Shown: positions 48,012 to 59,126 of the stretch, one piece after another
Position numbering within the stretch: the first letter of the stretch is position 1
How the letters are laid out: each line of letters starts with the position of its first letter
Assembly (NCBI RefSeq): GCF_000090795.2
Contig: NW_003546242.1
Coordinates: 194,022-258,021, forward strand
Direction: 5' to 3'
From: Amphimedon queenslandica
Taxonomy: Eukaryota > Porifera > Demospongiae > Haplosclerida > Niphatidae
Length of the DNA stretch: 64,000 bases
The notes under the pieces: model-generated
Told to the model about the DNA's origin: nothing
Database searches by the model: none
The model's input: only the letters and a program-made list of their open reading frames with translations
Translations under genes and position numbers: made by a program

Positions 48012-49849
48012 ATGTCTTCTAAAGATGTCCCCAAATACGTTCAAGAAAACTATAATGTTGTGGCAGAAATAGCTAAGTAAGTGCCTATGCAGAGACCAAG
48101 TTGATTATTGTTTTATTTGTAAGGGGCAAGTTTGGTGTAGTCTATCGCTGCACTGAGAAAGCTACCAACAGCTTCGTAGCTATAAAAGTGATGAAAGGAA
48201 GGCACAACAAGAAAGATGACGTCGAGAGAGAAGTTGCCATAATGAGACAGTTAAGCCATCCGAACATCTTACAGTTTATCGACTACGTTCCTGACAAAAC
48301 GAGCTATATCCTAGTCACTGAGCTGTAAGCACTTGAATGGGCATGCATGTGTTATGGTGACCATGTGCAGGGAGATATGCAGAATATGTATGATTGTCAT
48401 ATTTTACTATCCTGTTTTGTATTTAGTTTAAATGGAGGAGAACTGTTTGACTATTGTGTGACAAAGGACTATGTTGAAGAGGCTGAGGCTGTATTCTTTA
48501 TGAAACAGATATTGTCCGGGCTAGAGTACATGCATAAAAGGGACATATGCCACTTGGACCTAAAGGTATAGTCATAATTATGATTTGGCATTTTCATGTG
48601 AATGAATCTGTTGCTCATTCCTCTTGTAACGAAATAATGCTATGAAAAACAAAACAGCAATTTGTTGTGACAGATCATGTATCAAGTAGGAGTGTGCCAT
48701 TTGCTAAACATGCACTGATAGAATTTTAATTATGTTTGAGTGCTGTATCAGAATGTTACTGGCATGTTAGATGTATTACATTGCTGTACATGTACACCCC
48801 ACCATCCTGTTTACTCTCCTTGTCATAACTATAGTACATAGTGTGATTAAGGAAATGTGAACTGCTGTAGTAATTATAGTATCTTAATTACTTAGCCTGA
48901 GAATATAGTGCTGAAAGATGAATCAGCAAAGGAATTAAAGATCATTGACTTTGGTACTTGTCAACATTTGACTAAAGATAAAGCAGTAAAAGCATTAGCT
49001 GGAACGCCTGAATTCGTCGGTAAGCAAGTTACATATTTGGATTGTGTTTATTATTTTTGCAGCCCCTGAAGTGCTGAATTATGACCCTGTCACTTGTGCT
49101 GCTGATATGTGGTAATGCACACATAGTTTAGTTGGGCTACACTCTTATTTATTTTCTTTTTAATTAGGGCAATTGGCGTCATTGCATTTTGCTTGTAAGT
49201 CACTGCTCATTGTCATCCTAATTATGATATAGGCTCTCATGAGAATACATTCTATAGAGTAGTTTATATTATCATAATTGACCACATAAAACATCTCATA
49301 TTGCTACATAGCATTAAAATTATGTAGTGTATTACCATATTTGGTATTTAAAACGTGTGTAATACAACTTCCAGTGTACCACAAGTACTTATGTCATTAT
49401 ACTTGCTCGTTTGTTGGCTAAAATGTTAAAATTTGTTTATCATTTTGTACAGATTGACAGGTTGTTCTCCATTTTTGGGTGATAATGATGCAGAGACTAT
49501 TCAAAATGTCACCGAAGGAGAGTTTGAATTCCCAGAATCAGATCCAGAGGAAGGGTATGATGATATAACAGATGCTGCCAAGGATTTCATATCAAGTTTA
49601 CTCATCAGTGACCCAAGGTAGATAATGTACTGCAGATGTACTGTATTGATACATTAGCACTGTTTGTTTGTAATAAAGAAAACAAGATGACATTAATTAC
49701 TATATTACCATTGTTTGTGAAGCCAATGCATGATGTTTCTAATTGTTATTGATATTTTTAGGAAACGTTTGACAAGCATTGATGCACAGGAACATAAATG
49801 GATTAATGGAGTAAGTACCATTATAATAATTATTGCAATTTATTGTATG

Positions 49850-49904
<55 letters not shown>

Positions 49905-50282
49905 GTCTACAAGTCAAGCTGCAAGAATTAATACTGAGAGGCTGAAGAAGCTCCGCAGGAGAAGGAAATTACTCGTGAGTTCTTTGTTAAATCCTTTGTA
50001 ATTTACATGTGCATTGTGGGAATCAATGATTCTTTTTATTCAAAATTTGCACTATTCTCTTTCATTAATACATTTTAGGCTGCTATTCAAGCTGTGAGAT
50101 TAAGTGTGGGTCTACTAAGAAGTTTTACTCGGCATGGATCTGTGTCAGTTGAGCCTGCACCTGATCGAAGAATGACTGAGCCCTCTATCCGATTATCGAC
50201 CCCACCATCATCTGCACCAGCTACAAACCCCGGGTCTTTTATGGCTAACGGATCAGCATCTTATAAACTACATGTGTCTTAA
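48012..50282 (+). CDS. DAPK: DAPK-family Ser/Thr kinase with calmodulin-binding tail
   Basis: Ten exons in phase give 363 aa, close to DAPK2 (370): 48012-48076, 48124-48324, 48427-48565, 48896-49019, 49063-49111, 49168-49194, 49453-49617, 49762-49810, 49906-49974, 50079-50282. Kinase motifs are all present: glycine loop KGKFGVVY, lysine in VAIKVMKG, catalytic HLDLKPEN, DFG in IDFGTCQHL, and GTPEFVAPEVLNY, the DAPK signature in the activation segment. The loop KGRHNKKDDVEREVAIM is a shorter form of the basic DAPK fingerprint loop. After the kinase, KKLRRRRKLLAAIQAVRLSV is a basic amphipathic segment at the position of the DAPK calmodulin-binding autoinhibitory helix, with a Ser where DAPK1 has its regulatory Ser308 region. 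It is 163 bp downstream of the DAPK-body gene and 161 bp upstream of HPF1, all on one strand. Confidence 0.93.
49853..49904. repeat. (TTA)n microsatellite next to a splice acceptor
   Basis: About 17 copies ending in TATAG, the acceptor of kinase exon 9. Length variation here could affect splicing of the exon that starts the calmodulin segment. Confidence 0.9.
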
Positions 50283-50443
50283 ATACATTATCATCAATGT
50301 GATTGCATTCTGTCTCTGTTTAACTAATACAAACAATGATGTTCAGTGTTACCAAGAGTACATTACTTTTGGTGTTACCTTTTTAATTTTTTTTGTTAAT
50401 GAAGGGTGTGGTGTCTGGAAAAAATTAATAATAAAAATAAATA

Positions 50444-53400
50444 ATGGCTGCAGGCGAGAGTAAACCAGAATGCAAATACGGCAGTGCCTGCTATCGTAAG
50501 AACCCCCAGCACTTTAAAGACTATTCTCATCCAGCAGAAGACCTTTCTTTATCTGGCCAGCATCATAATAACGTAGACAAAAGCGAGGTATTTAATACGC
50601 ATGATAGACTCTATTTAATATTCTGACTGAATCCACATGTAAAGGATGTGCCTGCTAGCTTACCTGCCACTAGAAAAAGAGTTAGGTCTTTATCAGATAG
50701 TGGAGGTTCTTCTCAGTCGAAGCGTAATATGGAGCCATTGTCTGAAGAAGGGTCTACAGATAAAGTGAGTGTAATTTCAAGTGAGGATGACGTGAAGGAA
50801 AATATCAAAAGAAAATTTCTTGTTCAAATGCCAGACGACTTTTATCAGTTTTGGGAGTTTTGTAAAATTATGAAACCAAGTGATCCTTTGAGTAAGACAT
50901 CATTATGTTAATGTGCATGTTGATTGAGTGATTGAATGGCTTCATTGGTGTTTTTAATTTAGTTTTTTTTACCAAATAAATGTATTGAACACATACACAT
51001 GTACACAAAGCATTACCTTGCTACATCTCTATATTTTCTTGCTTTGTTCCTTCATCTGTTAAGTACGGTAATTTTCTCTCTTCCATTTTGCCAGATTCAC
51101 TCTCTTCTATTGATATGCAGTTAGTTGGTCCTTATCATGAGCTTGCAGGATTGTTGCCAGCTTCATCCCAGTGTGTCCTTCATTATCGTTATTATTATGA
51201 TCCTCCTGAGTTAATAACAGTTCTTGCAAGAGATGAGACATCTGAAAAAAATGTGACAGGGTACCACATTGGTTATTACAGGTAATTTATTGTAAATATA
51301 CTTGTATGTGGTAGAATATAGTATTATTGTCCCCAATGTTTAAAAAGTTAGCAAAATAAGAAGTAAATATTTAGCACATTACGCTTTGTGTTTCCATGTA
51401 TGATTGTTTTTTGTCTATAATTTCTATCATTTTGATGACTACTGTATATAAAAATGCTGAAAATGTGTAATGGCTAAATGTGGTATATACATGTACTACC
51501 GTATAACGCTTTATTTTGGCGATTTTGCTATAAAATTGTAATTGGCAGTTTTTAATTTGGCGATTTTTGTGTACACGTGCATTACTGAGCATGCATATTA
51601 ATGATTGGCGGTTTTAATATTGGCGGTTCTGCTTGCAAACTGCCAATTGCCAAAATAAAACTCCACCAAATTAAAGTGTTATACAGTATGTTAAAATTTT
51701 TAATTTACATATATAATTGTGTGTTATAGGGATGAGCCTAATGGCGTCTCTGACACCTTTATGGTATGTAATACTAGCTCTGAAGGATGCCAACTGAAAC
51801 ACTGTGGTCTTAATATTTTTGCTGCAGTCAAGTAAGTAATTTAGTTAAAACAGTATTTGTGCTAGCTTTCATGCATTATTAACAATGAGTCCTTCAATTA
51901 ATCTGTACATGTAGGAAAGAAGTGTCTATAGCGCTAAAGAAACCGGACTTATCAAAGGATTGTAGAAAGGAGCTCAAGGCATTGGAGACTTCACTTGTTG
52001 ATAAAGGAACTGAATTAGGACTCAATATGAAGGATATAAAGCCATCTGGTAGAAAAACAGTTTCTGTGTGCTTCAACGGTATTGGAATGAATGTACCTGT
52101 TGACCCTCAACTTGACGTAGGATATAGACCACTTACCATGACCAACAGTAAGTGTCATAATACTAACATTATAAGTAATAAGTGTGATGCTAAATCTAAT
52201 AGCTATATTGTAACATTGTTCTACACATTTCTTATGATAGTAACCCATGCCTTATTATAATTAAAATTTGGCATTGCCATTAATGTAAGTACTAAGTAAG
52301 CAATCTTGAATTTTTATTGGCTATTTTGCTCAAGCTCATTTGGATACTGTTTAATTTTAGTGCACCAGTTTTTGTTGCTAGATTTTGAATGAACCAATAC
52401 TATGAGTAGTTGAGGACCAATATTTTTATTAAGCTTTCTCTTGTTTAGTCAATTATACCTTATTTAATTGAAATCTTACAAATACTAGGTTTAAAGTAAA
52501 TTTTCAACTGAATATATAATCAGTAGCATATTTGTTTCATAACCAATATTGCTACATGTACATACACAGTACATACATGTTCATGTACATATCCGCTACA
52601 TGTACTGTACATGTAACTTGTTGTGTAGGATTACTGTGGCAAATACATGTAGCAATTAATACTAATAACTACCATATGAGGTATGACTAATTTATAATAG
52701 CTTGGAACATCTGAACTAACCTTCTGTAAAATATACAATTTGTTTGTGTAATGTAACTACAATTATGCATCCTACCTCTACACAGTGTCAGTAGTAATGT
52801 ATACTTACTATAGCCGTTTGTGCTTACATAGTTTACATAATTAAGAATGCTTAGCATAACAGTCAAAAAAATTTTCTCATAATAGACCTGCTTAAAACTT
52901 TGCAACGTAATTATATCACACTAGGAATGTATGGTGTATTGTGTATTTTTAAGTCAAAATTTAGTGGCCAGTAGTTGTAATAACATTAAAATTATGGCCT
53001 GTATTGTTATAAATTGGGCGTCCCACAAAATTTTTGGCATAGTACTTACGTATGTAGCTTCTAGTCAGTAGATTGTCGAGGGTATTGCAACAGAAATCAC
53101 AAGGAGAGCATTCTCTATTTTTAGATTTTATTTGATGCATAATTAATTTTGGCAAAGCCCTTACTTATGAGAATTTATGTATGTATGTATGCGTATGTTT
53201 GAGGGCGGGACTGGGAGGTGTGGCCAGGAGGCAGAGCCCCTCAATGTGTTACATTCTTTCTAGCTATAATTATAGTTGTTCGTTTGGGTGAAAAGAGTTC
53301 AAGCTGATTCTGATCAAAATTGGATTTTTGATGAATTTTAAAACTCTCTACTGGCATGTTTCTTTTAATCACATGCCCCTACTCAGGCTTTGATTTTTAT

Positions 53401-54412
53401 TAATTTTCTGTAGTTCAGGCTTTAGAATTTTCATGCACACAGTAAATGACTCTATAAAGCATGGTGTATCTTTTCTTACAGAAGACATATTGGTGATCAG
53501 GCCATCAGGGTACATAAAGTGGTGTTTTACAGTAATAAGCATCCTGCATGGTACATGTACATGTATCTGGCAATATGTCTGTTTACTTTATATGCACACA
53601 CTTTAACACTTATGTACTTTCAGGTAAACCATGGGTAAAGTTGGCAATATGACTTGATTGCCCATACTTTGGCAGTCACTCTAATTATTTTGAAACCCAT
53701 ATGCTACATGTACATGTACATGTATTTTCATAAGAAAAATGGCTCTGAACTGAAGTCATCCCAATTTGTTGACACATGCTGTGTGCCCTTTTGCTAAGAA
53801 AGTTTTATATTTAGAACAAATTTTGGAGTTATGGGGCATCTGCCAATTTTAAGTGTAGTCATTAAAAAACTGGGTTAGGTCACTCGCAAAAGCCTTGCCC
53901 CTCCAAAAGTGAGCCACCCTGGATATGATATAACTGATTCTTATCATTAACAGGGACCTTTAAAGAATTAATTAATTGATTATTGTTGCTTTGACTAAAC
54001 ATGTATGTGTAAAAGGGCAATAATTTATAAAATACATGTAAGTGATTTAAAATAATGACCTTACCAATTGATCAAAATTTTAAATTCTATTCTTTACCTT
54101 ATAGGGGAGCTTCGTCAATTACTTGACAAGATAGTTTCATGTAAGAATAACAGTGCAAAGGAAAAGTTGCAAGATTCATTGCAGGAACTTGTTACATTTG
54201 TCCAATTCGCTAATGACGAATGCGATTATGGAATGGGACTGGAACTAGGGACCGATCTCTTCTGTCATGGTGATCAACAATTCCATGATCTCATACTTCA
54301 AACCCTACCACTAGCATATGATTTACTGGGTAGGAAGGAATACGGGCTAATTATACAAGAACACCTTAATGACAGAAATAAAGACCCTCTAATTTTAAAC
54401 ATTGACAAATAA
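50444..54412 (+). CDS. HPF1: HPF1, histone PARylation factor, with N-terminal PBZ finger
   Basis: Exons 50444-50587, 50645-50891, 51095-51281, about 51730-51831, 51915-52147, 54105-54412; about 406 aa. Residues 10-30 form a PBZ zinc finger, [20 protein letters not shown] (C-x5-C-x6-H-x5-H), a poly(ADP-ribose) reader. After a disordered Ser-rich linker comes the HPF1 fold: [35 protein letters not shown], and the catalytic signature [15 protein letters not shown], which contains the Glu that completes the PARP1/2 active site for serine ADP-ribosylation (human Glu284). It acts in the nucleus at DNA breaks. The human protein (346 aa) lacks the PBZ finger; I recall PBZ fusions in some invertebrate orthologues. 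Intron 5, about 1.96 kb, contains TACATG repeats and a family A fragment. Confidence 0.95.
51497..51688. mobile_element. foldback MITE, family B, in HPF1 intron 3
   Basis: TACCGTATAACGCTTTATTT at the left and TAAAGTGTTATACAGTA at the right; internal GGCGATTTT and CCAAATT blocks are also paired. About 192 bp. Confidence 0.8.
52148..54104. other. large HPF1 intron with repeats
   Basis: Most of the non-coding DNA of HPF1. Contains TACATGTA clusters (about 52550-52620 and 53705-53725) and a family A fragment in reverse orientation around 53295-53350 (AAGCTGATTCTGATCAAAAT). No second gene was recognised on either strand. Confidence 0.6.
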
Positions 54413-54469
54413 AAAACTATTATTCTGATATTGCGTGATGACACGTGTGTAAAACACGCCCATTAAAAC

Positions 54470-54857
54470 ATGTCTGCTAAAATGAAGAATATGTTCTTTC
54501 ACAGAAGATTTTTTCACTTACTGCAAAGTTGTATGAAGGAATCTACAGAGTAAGCAATGTATGGTAATTAATGATAACACTAATGTGTATAGGAAGCCAA
54601 AACAGCCTTGGACCCCAATGAAAAGACTGTCAAGATCACAAATGGATCATTTGAGAATGTTGTACAGGGATTACCCACAGGAGTGGACCGTAGACAAGCT
54701 TCAAGTCCGCTTTGGAATCAGTTTTAGTGCCGTAAAGAGAATTTTGAGGAGCAAATTTGAGCCATCAGAGGAAGTTAAGCAGAGACAAGATCAAAAAGTT
54801 ATGAAGCAACGTGAGAAGAGAAGAGAACAATTTATAACAAAATTTAAATCTAAGTAA
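54470..54857 (+). CDS. NGRN: neugrin-like mitochondrial protein, 2 exons
   Basis: Exons 54470-54549 and 54593-54857 join to 114 aa. The N-terminus MSAKMKNMFFHRRFFHLLQS is basic and amphipathic, fitting a mitochondrial presequence. The body has the neugrin domain: MDHLRMLYRDYPQEWTVDKL, then FGISFSAVKRILRSKF and a basic QDQKVMKQREKRREQ tail, matching human neugrin (RYLHEEFPESWSVPRLAEGF). Neugrin is required for mitochondrial 16S rRNA stability and mitoribosome biogenesis in human cells. It starts 57 bp after the HPF1 stop, with ACGCCCATTAAA 14 bp upstream of the ATG. Its AATAAA signal at 54909-54914 lies inside the coding region of PIGO on the opposite strand. Confidence 0.87.
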
Positions 54858-54860
54858 ATT

Positions 54861-57800
54861 TCATAATAACAATACTAGTAAGTAACTTGACACTGTTGTT
54901 ACAATGAAAATAAACTGAAATGCAGCTTCATACATGAAACGAGGTCCAAATACTGCCCATACCATGAGGTGACGTCTCAGTGCAAAAGCAGCGACAACAG
55001 AGCAAAGGAGCTATAAAATACAATTGTCATGATGTTTATTATGAAACACAATTATAGTCTACCTTCACAGTTCCTAACAGTGTGCAAATCAGTTGCATTT
55101 GATGCATTGTTGAAAGTACCACTTTTCCATTTTTAAGCCAAGTTTGACAAGGTAGTAATAAAGGGACTACTAAAGCTGATAAAACCTGCCAAAAATATTA
55201 AAAAATAATTATTATTAATAATGGAATACTTCTTGTTATGTACCTGTGATGCCAGTGTATTGATTGTGACAAATAAACCAGCTATTGGTAGCTTGAGAGG
55301 AGTCATTTCACCATATACCCCGACAAAAGCGGCATCAAAATGAAGGCTTGTTATAGTTGCTTGGTGACCAAAACTGAAGAAAAACTGGTAGCTAAGAAGT
55401 GAGCAAAGAGTGGCTCTTGACAATGAGCTAACTATAATAATAAATAAAAAATTAACGATCTCATTTCCCTTATGCACATAATTGACATACTTGTATGCAT
55501 TTTGCTCAAAATTTGTGTCAGTAGGATAAACTGGATCAAGCTGATAGAGAGGGGAATTAGAAGCATGTTGTTCATCCCTTTAACAATGAAACTGACAGAA
55601 ATCCAAATTAGTAGCAAAATCCATGAGTAAGAATCTAATGTTATGCTAAAATTTTTCTTTGCCTCATTCTTCCTGTATTGATTGACAGAAAGCTTCACCA
55701 TTGAAAAGATTAAAATAATTACTCCAGCCACATAAATCCAGTACATGAAAACAGATAATATTTCTGAGAATATGCCACAGAGGGCAACAACTAAAGAGTA
55801 CACAATCAGCTTCTGAGCATGCTTTTCAAATACAAATGGTTGAAACACACTCTTAATAAGCTTCAGCACATATACTATTGCCAAAACAAATATCAAGTAC
55901 GAGAAAATTGACTGTAAAATACTTGAAATTGCTATCAAGTAGTTACCACTAGAAAATGGAGCATCAGGTTTACTAAAGAACTCCAACACAGTACAGTCAT
56001 CTTGCTGATCCCTACAGACATGAGAATATCTTGAAATATGTACACACACCATGATCTTAAAACATGGCTCGACATTTTTGTACAATTGTATTATAAATAC
56101 ATTCCATTTTAGATTTCGATGATTAAGGATTAATTGTAAAACTTCTTCACGAAATTTAGTCACTATTAGAGCTGCCATAAATGACTGCATTAAGAATGTG
56201 ACCATCTTCCCTTCATAGACAACAAAACTGTTTGAAAAAAGAGAGACAGAATGAAATGCTACTGTGATGACTGATACAGCATCTAGCAATTTCACTTTAG
56301 CTAAGATAAGGCTGAAAGAAAGTTTGGTCATGAAGAATAAAATAGTTAGTAATAATATAACATGTAAAATAAGGACTATAACTCCAGCATTCATTTTATT
56401 AGTATCAAACTTGGTCCAAACTGATAAACAGATCTCACGTACTTTTGCCATATAATTAATATACTGATTTTCAATTGTCTTAAAATCAGATAACTCATTT
56501 GTGCTGCTGATACTAGTGTACATTTTTTCTAAAATACTATACTCATTTTGAAGTTTTAATACTTCATGATGAGGAATATCATTGCTGAAACGATTCTGTG
56601 CCTTGATAAAAGCATGTAACTGCTGTGAATTAGTTCGTAAAGAATTTATGAGATGCATTTTAGATTGATATGGTGAAATGTGTTCTAATACTGGAATGAA
56701 TAATTCAGGAATGATCATACCAAGATTTGAGAAAGGTATGGGCAAGCCAAGCAGAAGAGACACTGTAGGTACTAGATCAGTTTGGTACACTGTTTGGCCA
56801 TAGTCCTATGACAAAATAATAGCAAAATCCAATCATGATATTGCAGTTGTTACCAATTTACCATAGAACATGTGAATTGGTCATAATAAAGATTTCAAAA
56901 CACACAATCTAAAAATTTGTGACCATAATTGACAAAAGGGCCCTTATGGTGGATTTTAAAATTGATCGTTATAATGGAAAATATCAACCTGTGAGTGCTT
57001 TGTTAGACAATCATTGTTTCTAAAAGTTTCATGGTAACTTTTTGCATCCTGTGGAGTATTTTTGTGATAAATGGGGCTCAGGAAGTTGGATTTCTTAGGC
57101 TAGAAAGACAAATTTCACTACCCGCCATAAGGTACCTTTTGTCAATTATGGTCACATTTATCCCACAAAAATAACTAGCTTGTGCATTTACAGAATTTAG
57201 TGGCATCAAAATTTGCTGTAAATATGTTTTCTCATTTGATCACCAGTTCACCACAAAGATACGTAACAACTTTAAAAAGTCTTTCTAATATATAACGTAC
57301 TAACGGGTTATCAAGCATAGGCGCTTATGCAGAAAATGACAGAAAAACAGGCGCTTAATAATGACTCAGTGCTTAATAAATACAGTAGGTGTGGTTTACA
57401 ATAATAATTAATTAATCACTTTATTGGCTTTACAATCTTGGGTGGCAAAGAATACTCTTTTGACAGTGTGGTTCATGGCCATAACGCTTATAAAATATCT
57501 GGACTTCTACTGCTTGGACTCTTATTGTTTTATACTGTGCTTAACAAACCCATGCTAAGAGCTACATTGAGCTAGGCGCCTAATAAGAACTAGGCACTTA
57601 ACAACGAAGGGTGCTTAATAACCCGTTAGTACGACTAACGGTATGCATGTTCATGTGCTGTATGAAAATTCTGAGCTGATTCCAATTAAAATTCAATATT
57701 TACAAAATTTGAATTTACTTAAAAAATTGGGTCAAAGTCCCTCTACAAGGTCGTAGGCTAAATTTTGGTAAAAATGAATATAAAAGAATTTTTCATCTTT

Positions 57801-58935
57801 AAAATTCATTCTGAGGCATTTAGATGTTCCAGGGAATTTGAGCTAATTCTGATAAAAATTGGATTTTTACAAATTTGTATAAGTTACTCAAGAGTTGGGC
57901 CAAAGTCCCACAAGCAAGAGTACATACACCTTTGGCACAAGCTAGGGTTAATCTTATATTTAATGGCAATAAAAATAATGAAGTGATTTTGATTATTACT
58001 AAAGTACCTGTTTGGCATCAAAAAGTGGCCTTTTGGAGTAAACTACTAGAGCTGCTTCAGTTTCTAGAAGTGTTTGTCCCCCATGATCCCCAGTTGAAGT
58101 CATACCATGATCACCAAACACAAAAACAATGGTATTGTTGTTTACCAATTCAAATATTGATCTAGAATTAAAGTAATAAAATGGTTATTGCATAGTACAT
58201 AATATACCTTATGACATCATCTATATATATCAATTTATCTCTCATGATGTGATTATTGGGTCCATAAGTATGCCCACAGTGATCCACTCCAAGGAAATGA
58301 CCAATAATAAAATCAGAATCATTCCTTTTAAGGACTGGTATGATATTTGCATACACTCCTTTATCAACGGTGTCCAAATCTTTAACATTAAGAGAAGGAA
58401 ATGGATAAGATTCATAAAACATATCAGGGTACATGCTCATCCAAGTGTCATCACCCAAAAATGTCACCTTAAGACCGTTTCTCTTGGATTGTCTGATAAT
58501 ATTGTCTTCCTGTATTTGGTAACTATTAAAATTACTTCCAATGTCTATAAAAGTTGGTAGAGTGCCTGTCGTCAGTGCCTTTAGTCGCTGCATAGTTGTT
58601 GTAGGTGGGTCCGCAATAAAACGATACAACTTCGTGTGTCTTGGTTTATGAGCCAAAAAATGTTGAATGTTCCTCATTTGATTAATGTAAAATGGTCTGT
58701 CATCTTTAAAACCCAGTGATGAATTATGTAAGACAAAGTCATGCCTGAGTGCATCTACTAGTATCCATACTACACTTTGAAAGTATCGAGGAGAACAGTT
58801 AAAACACACTGGACTGTCTTGAGGAATTACGACTCTTGTTAGGAGGTATCCTTTCAAAAATAAGACTATCCCTAGTGCCTGGAAAAGGAAGAGCAAAGTG
58901 ATGAGAGACAAATGCAGTAAAACTGTTCTGCGCAT
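54861..58935 (-). CDS. PIGO: PIGO, GPI ethanolamine phosphate transferase 3, 6 exons
   Basis: Exons (minus): 58935-58208, 58161-58008, 56805 to about 55490, about 55433-55245, about 55190-55070, about 55011-54861; phases checked for the first junctions. The N-terminal signal anchor is LITLLFLFQALGIVLFLKGY. The lumenal alkaline-phosphatase-like domain has WILVDALRHDF (metal/nucleophile region), ADPPTTTMQRLKALTTGTLP, HFLGVDHCGHTYGP and FGDHGMTSTGDHGG, all metal ligands intact. The rest is multi-pass membrane, with QFFFSFGHQATITSLHFDAAFVG and RRHLMVWAVFGPRF near the end, both PIGO hallmarks. It adds ethanolamine phosphate to the third mannose of GPI in the ER, the group later joined to protein. 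The stop codon lies 3 bp from the neugrin stop (convergent). Intron 2 (about 1.2 kb) is built largely of MITEs. Confidence 0.94.
54909..54914 (+). promoter_or_regulatory. neugrin AATAAA polyadenylation signal inside PIGO coding sequence
   Basis: Nearest canonical plus-strand AATAAA after the neugrin stop; it lies opposite the last PIGO coding exon, so the two mRNAs probably overlap antisense. Confidence 0.6.
56919..57156. mobile_element. MITE with TGTGACCATAATTGAC ends, 238 bp
   Basis: TGTGACCATAATTGACAAAA at the left has its exact reverse complement at the right end (57137-57156), and pairing continues through TTATGGTGG / CCGCCATAA. Unrelated to families A and B. PIGO intron 2. Confidence 0.85.
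57297..57632. mobile_element. MITE with GTACTAACGGGTTAT ends, 336 bp
   Basis: GTACTAACGGGTTAT at the left; the right end ATAACCCGTTAGTAC is its exact reverse complement, with AAGCA/TGCTT inside. The interior repeats GGCGCTTA and GCACTTA-type words. PIGO intron 2, directly beside another MITE. Confidence 0.85.
57640..57930 (-). mobile_element. family A MITE fragments
   Basis: Two blocks of the family core, GAGCTGATTCCAATTAAAAT and GAGCTAATTCTGATAAAAAT, each followed by TTGGGTCAAAGTCCC or TTGGGCCAAAGTCCC. They look like two partial or rearranged copies in PIGO intron 2. Confidence 0.6.
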
Positions 58936-59126
58936 TATTTAGAAAATTAATTATTTTTGGGCACGCCTCAATGCATCTACTAGCTCCACCCGAATTCCAA
59001 AGCAAACTTGGCTCGAAGCAGGGATTACGTTAGTATATCCCTGGCTCGAAGCAATGAGTTACAGTGAGCAGAAGCAGTGAGTTTGTAGTTGTATCACTTT
59101 ATGGCAGTTTCACATTGTTATATAGA
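58936..59126. promoter_or_regulatory. 191-bp divergent promoter PIGO / P-loop-ZU5 gene
   Basis: The start codons of PIGO (minus) and the next gene (plus) are 191 bp apart. A GCACGCC motif lies at about 58961-58967. A direct repeat, TGGCTCGAAGCA, occurs at about 59010 and 59042. Confidence 0.6.

Noticed and set aside
43476-50282. The ankyrin-Roc-COR-death gene and the kinase as one gene
   Set aside because: A stop codon in a long final exon, a complete kinase with its own Met and 5' end, and the reversed domain order all argue for two genes.
55133-55477. Minus-strand frame of 114 codons as a separate gene
   Set aside because: Its central part is a PIGO exon (QFFFSFGHQATITSLHF); the flanks are intron.
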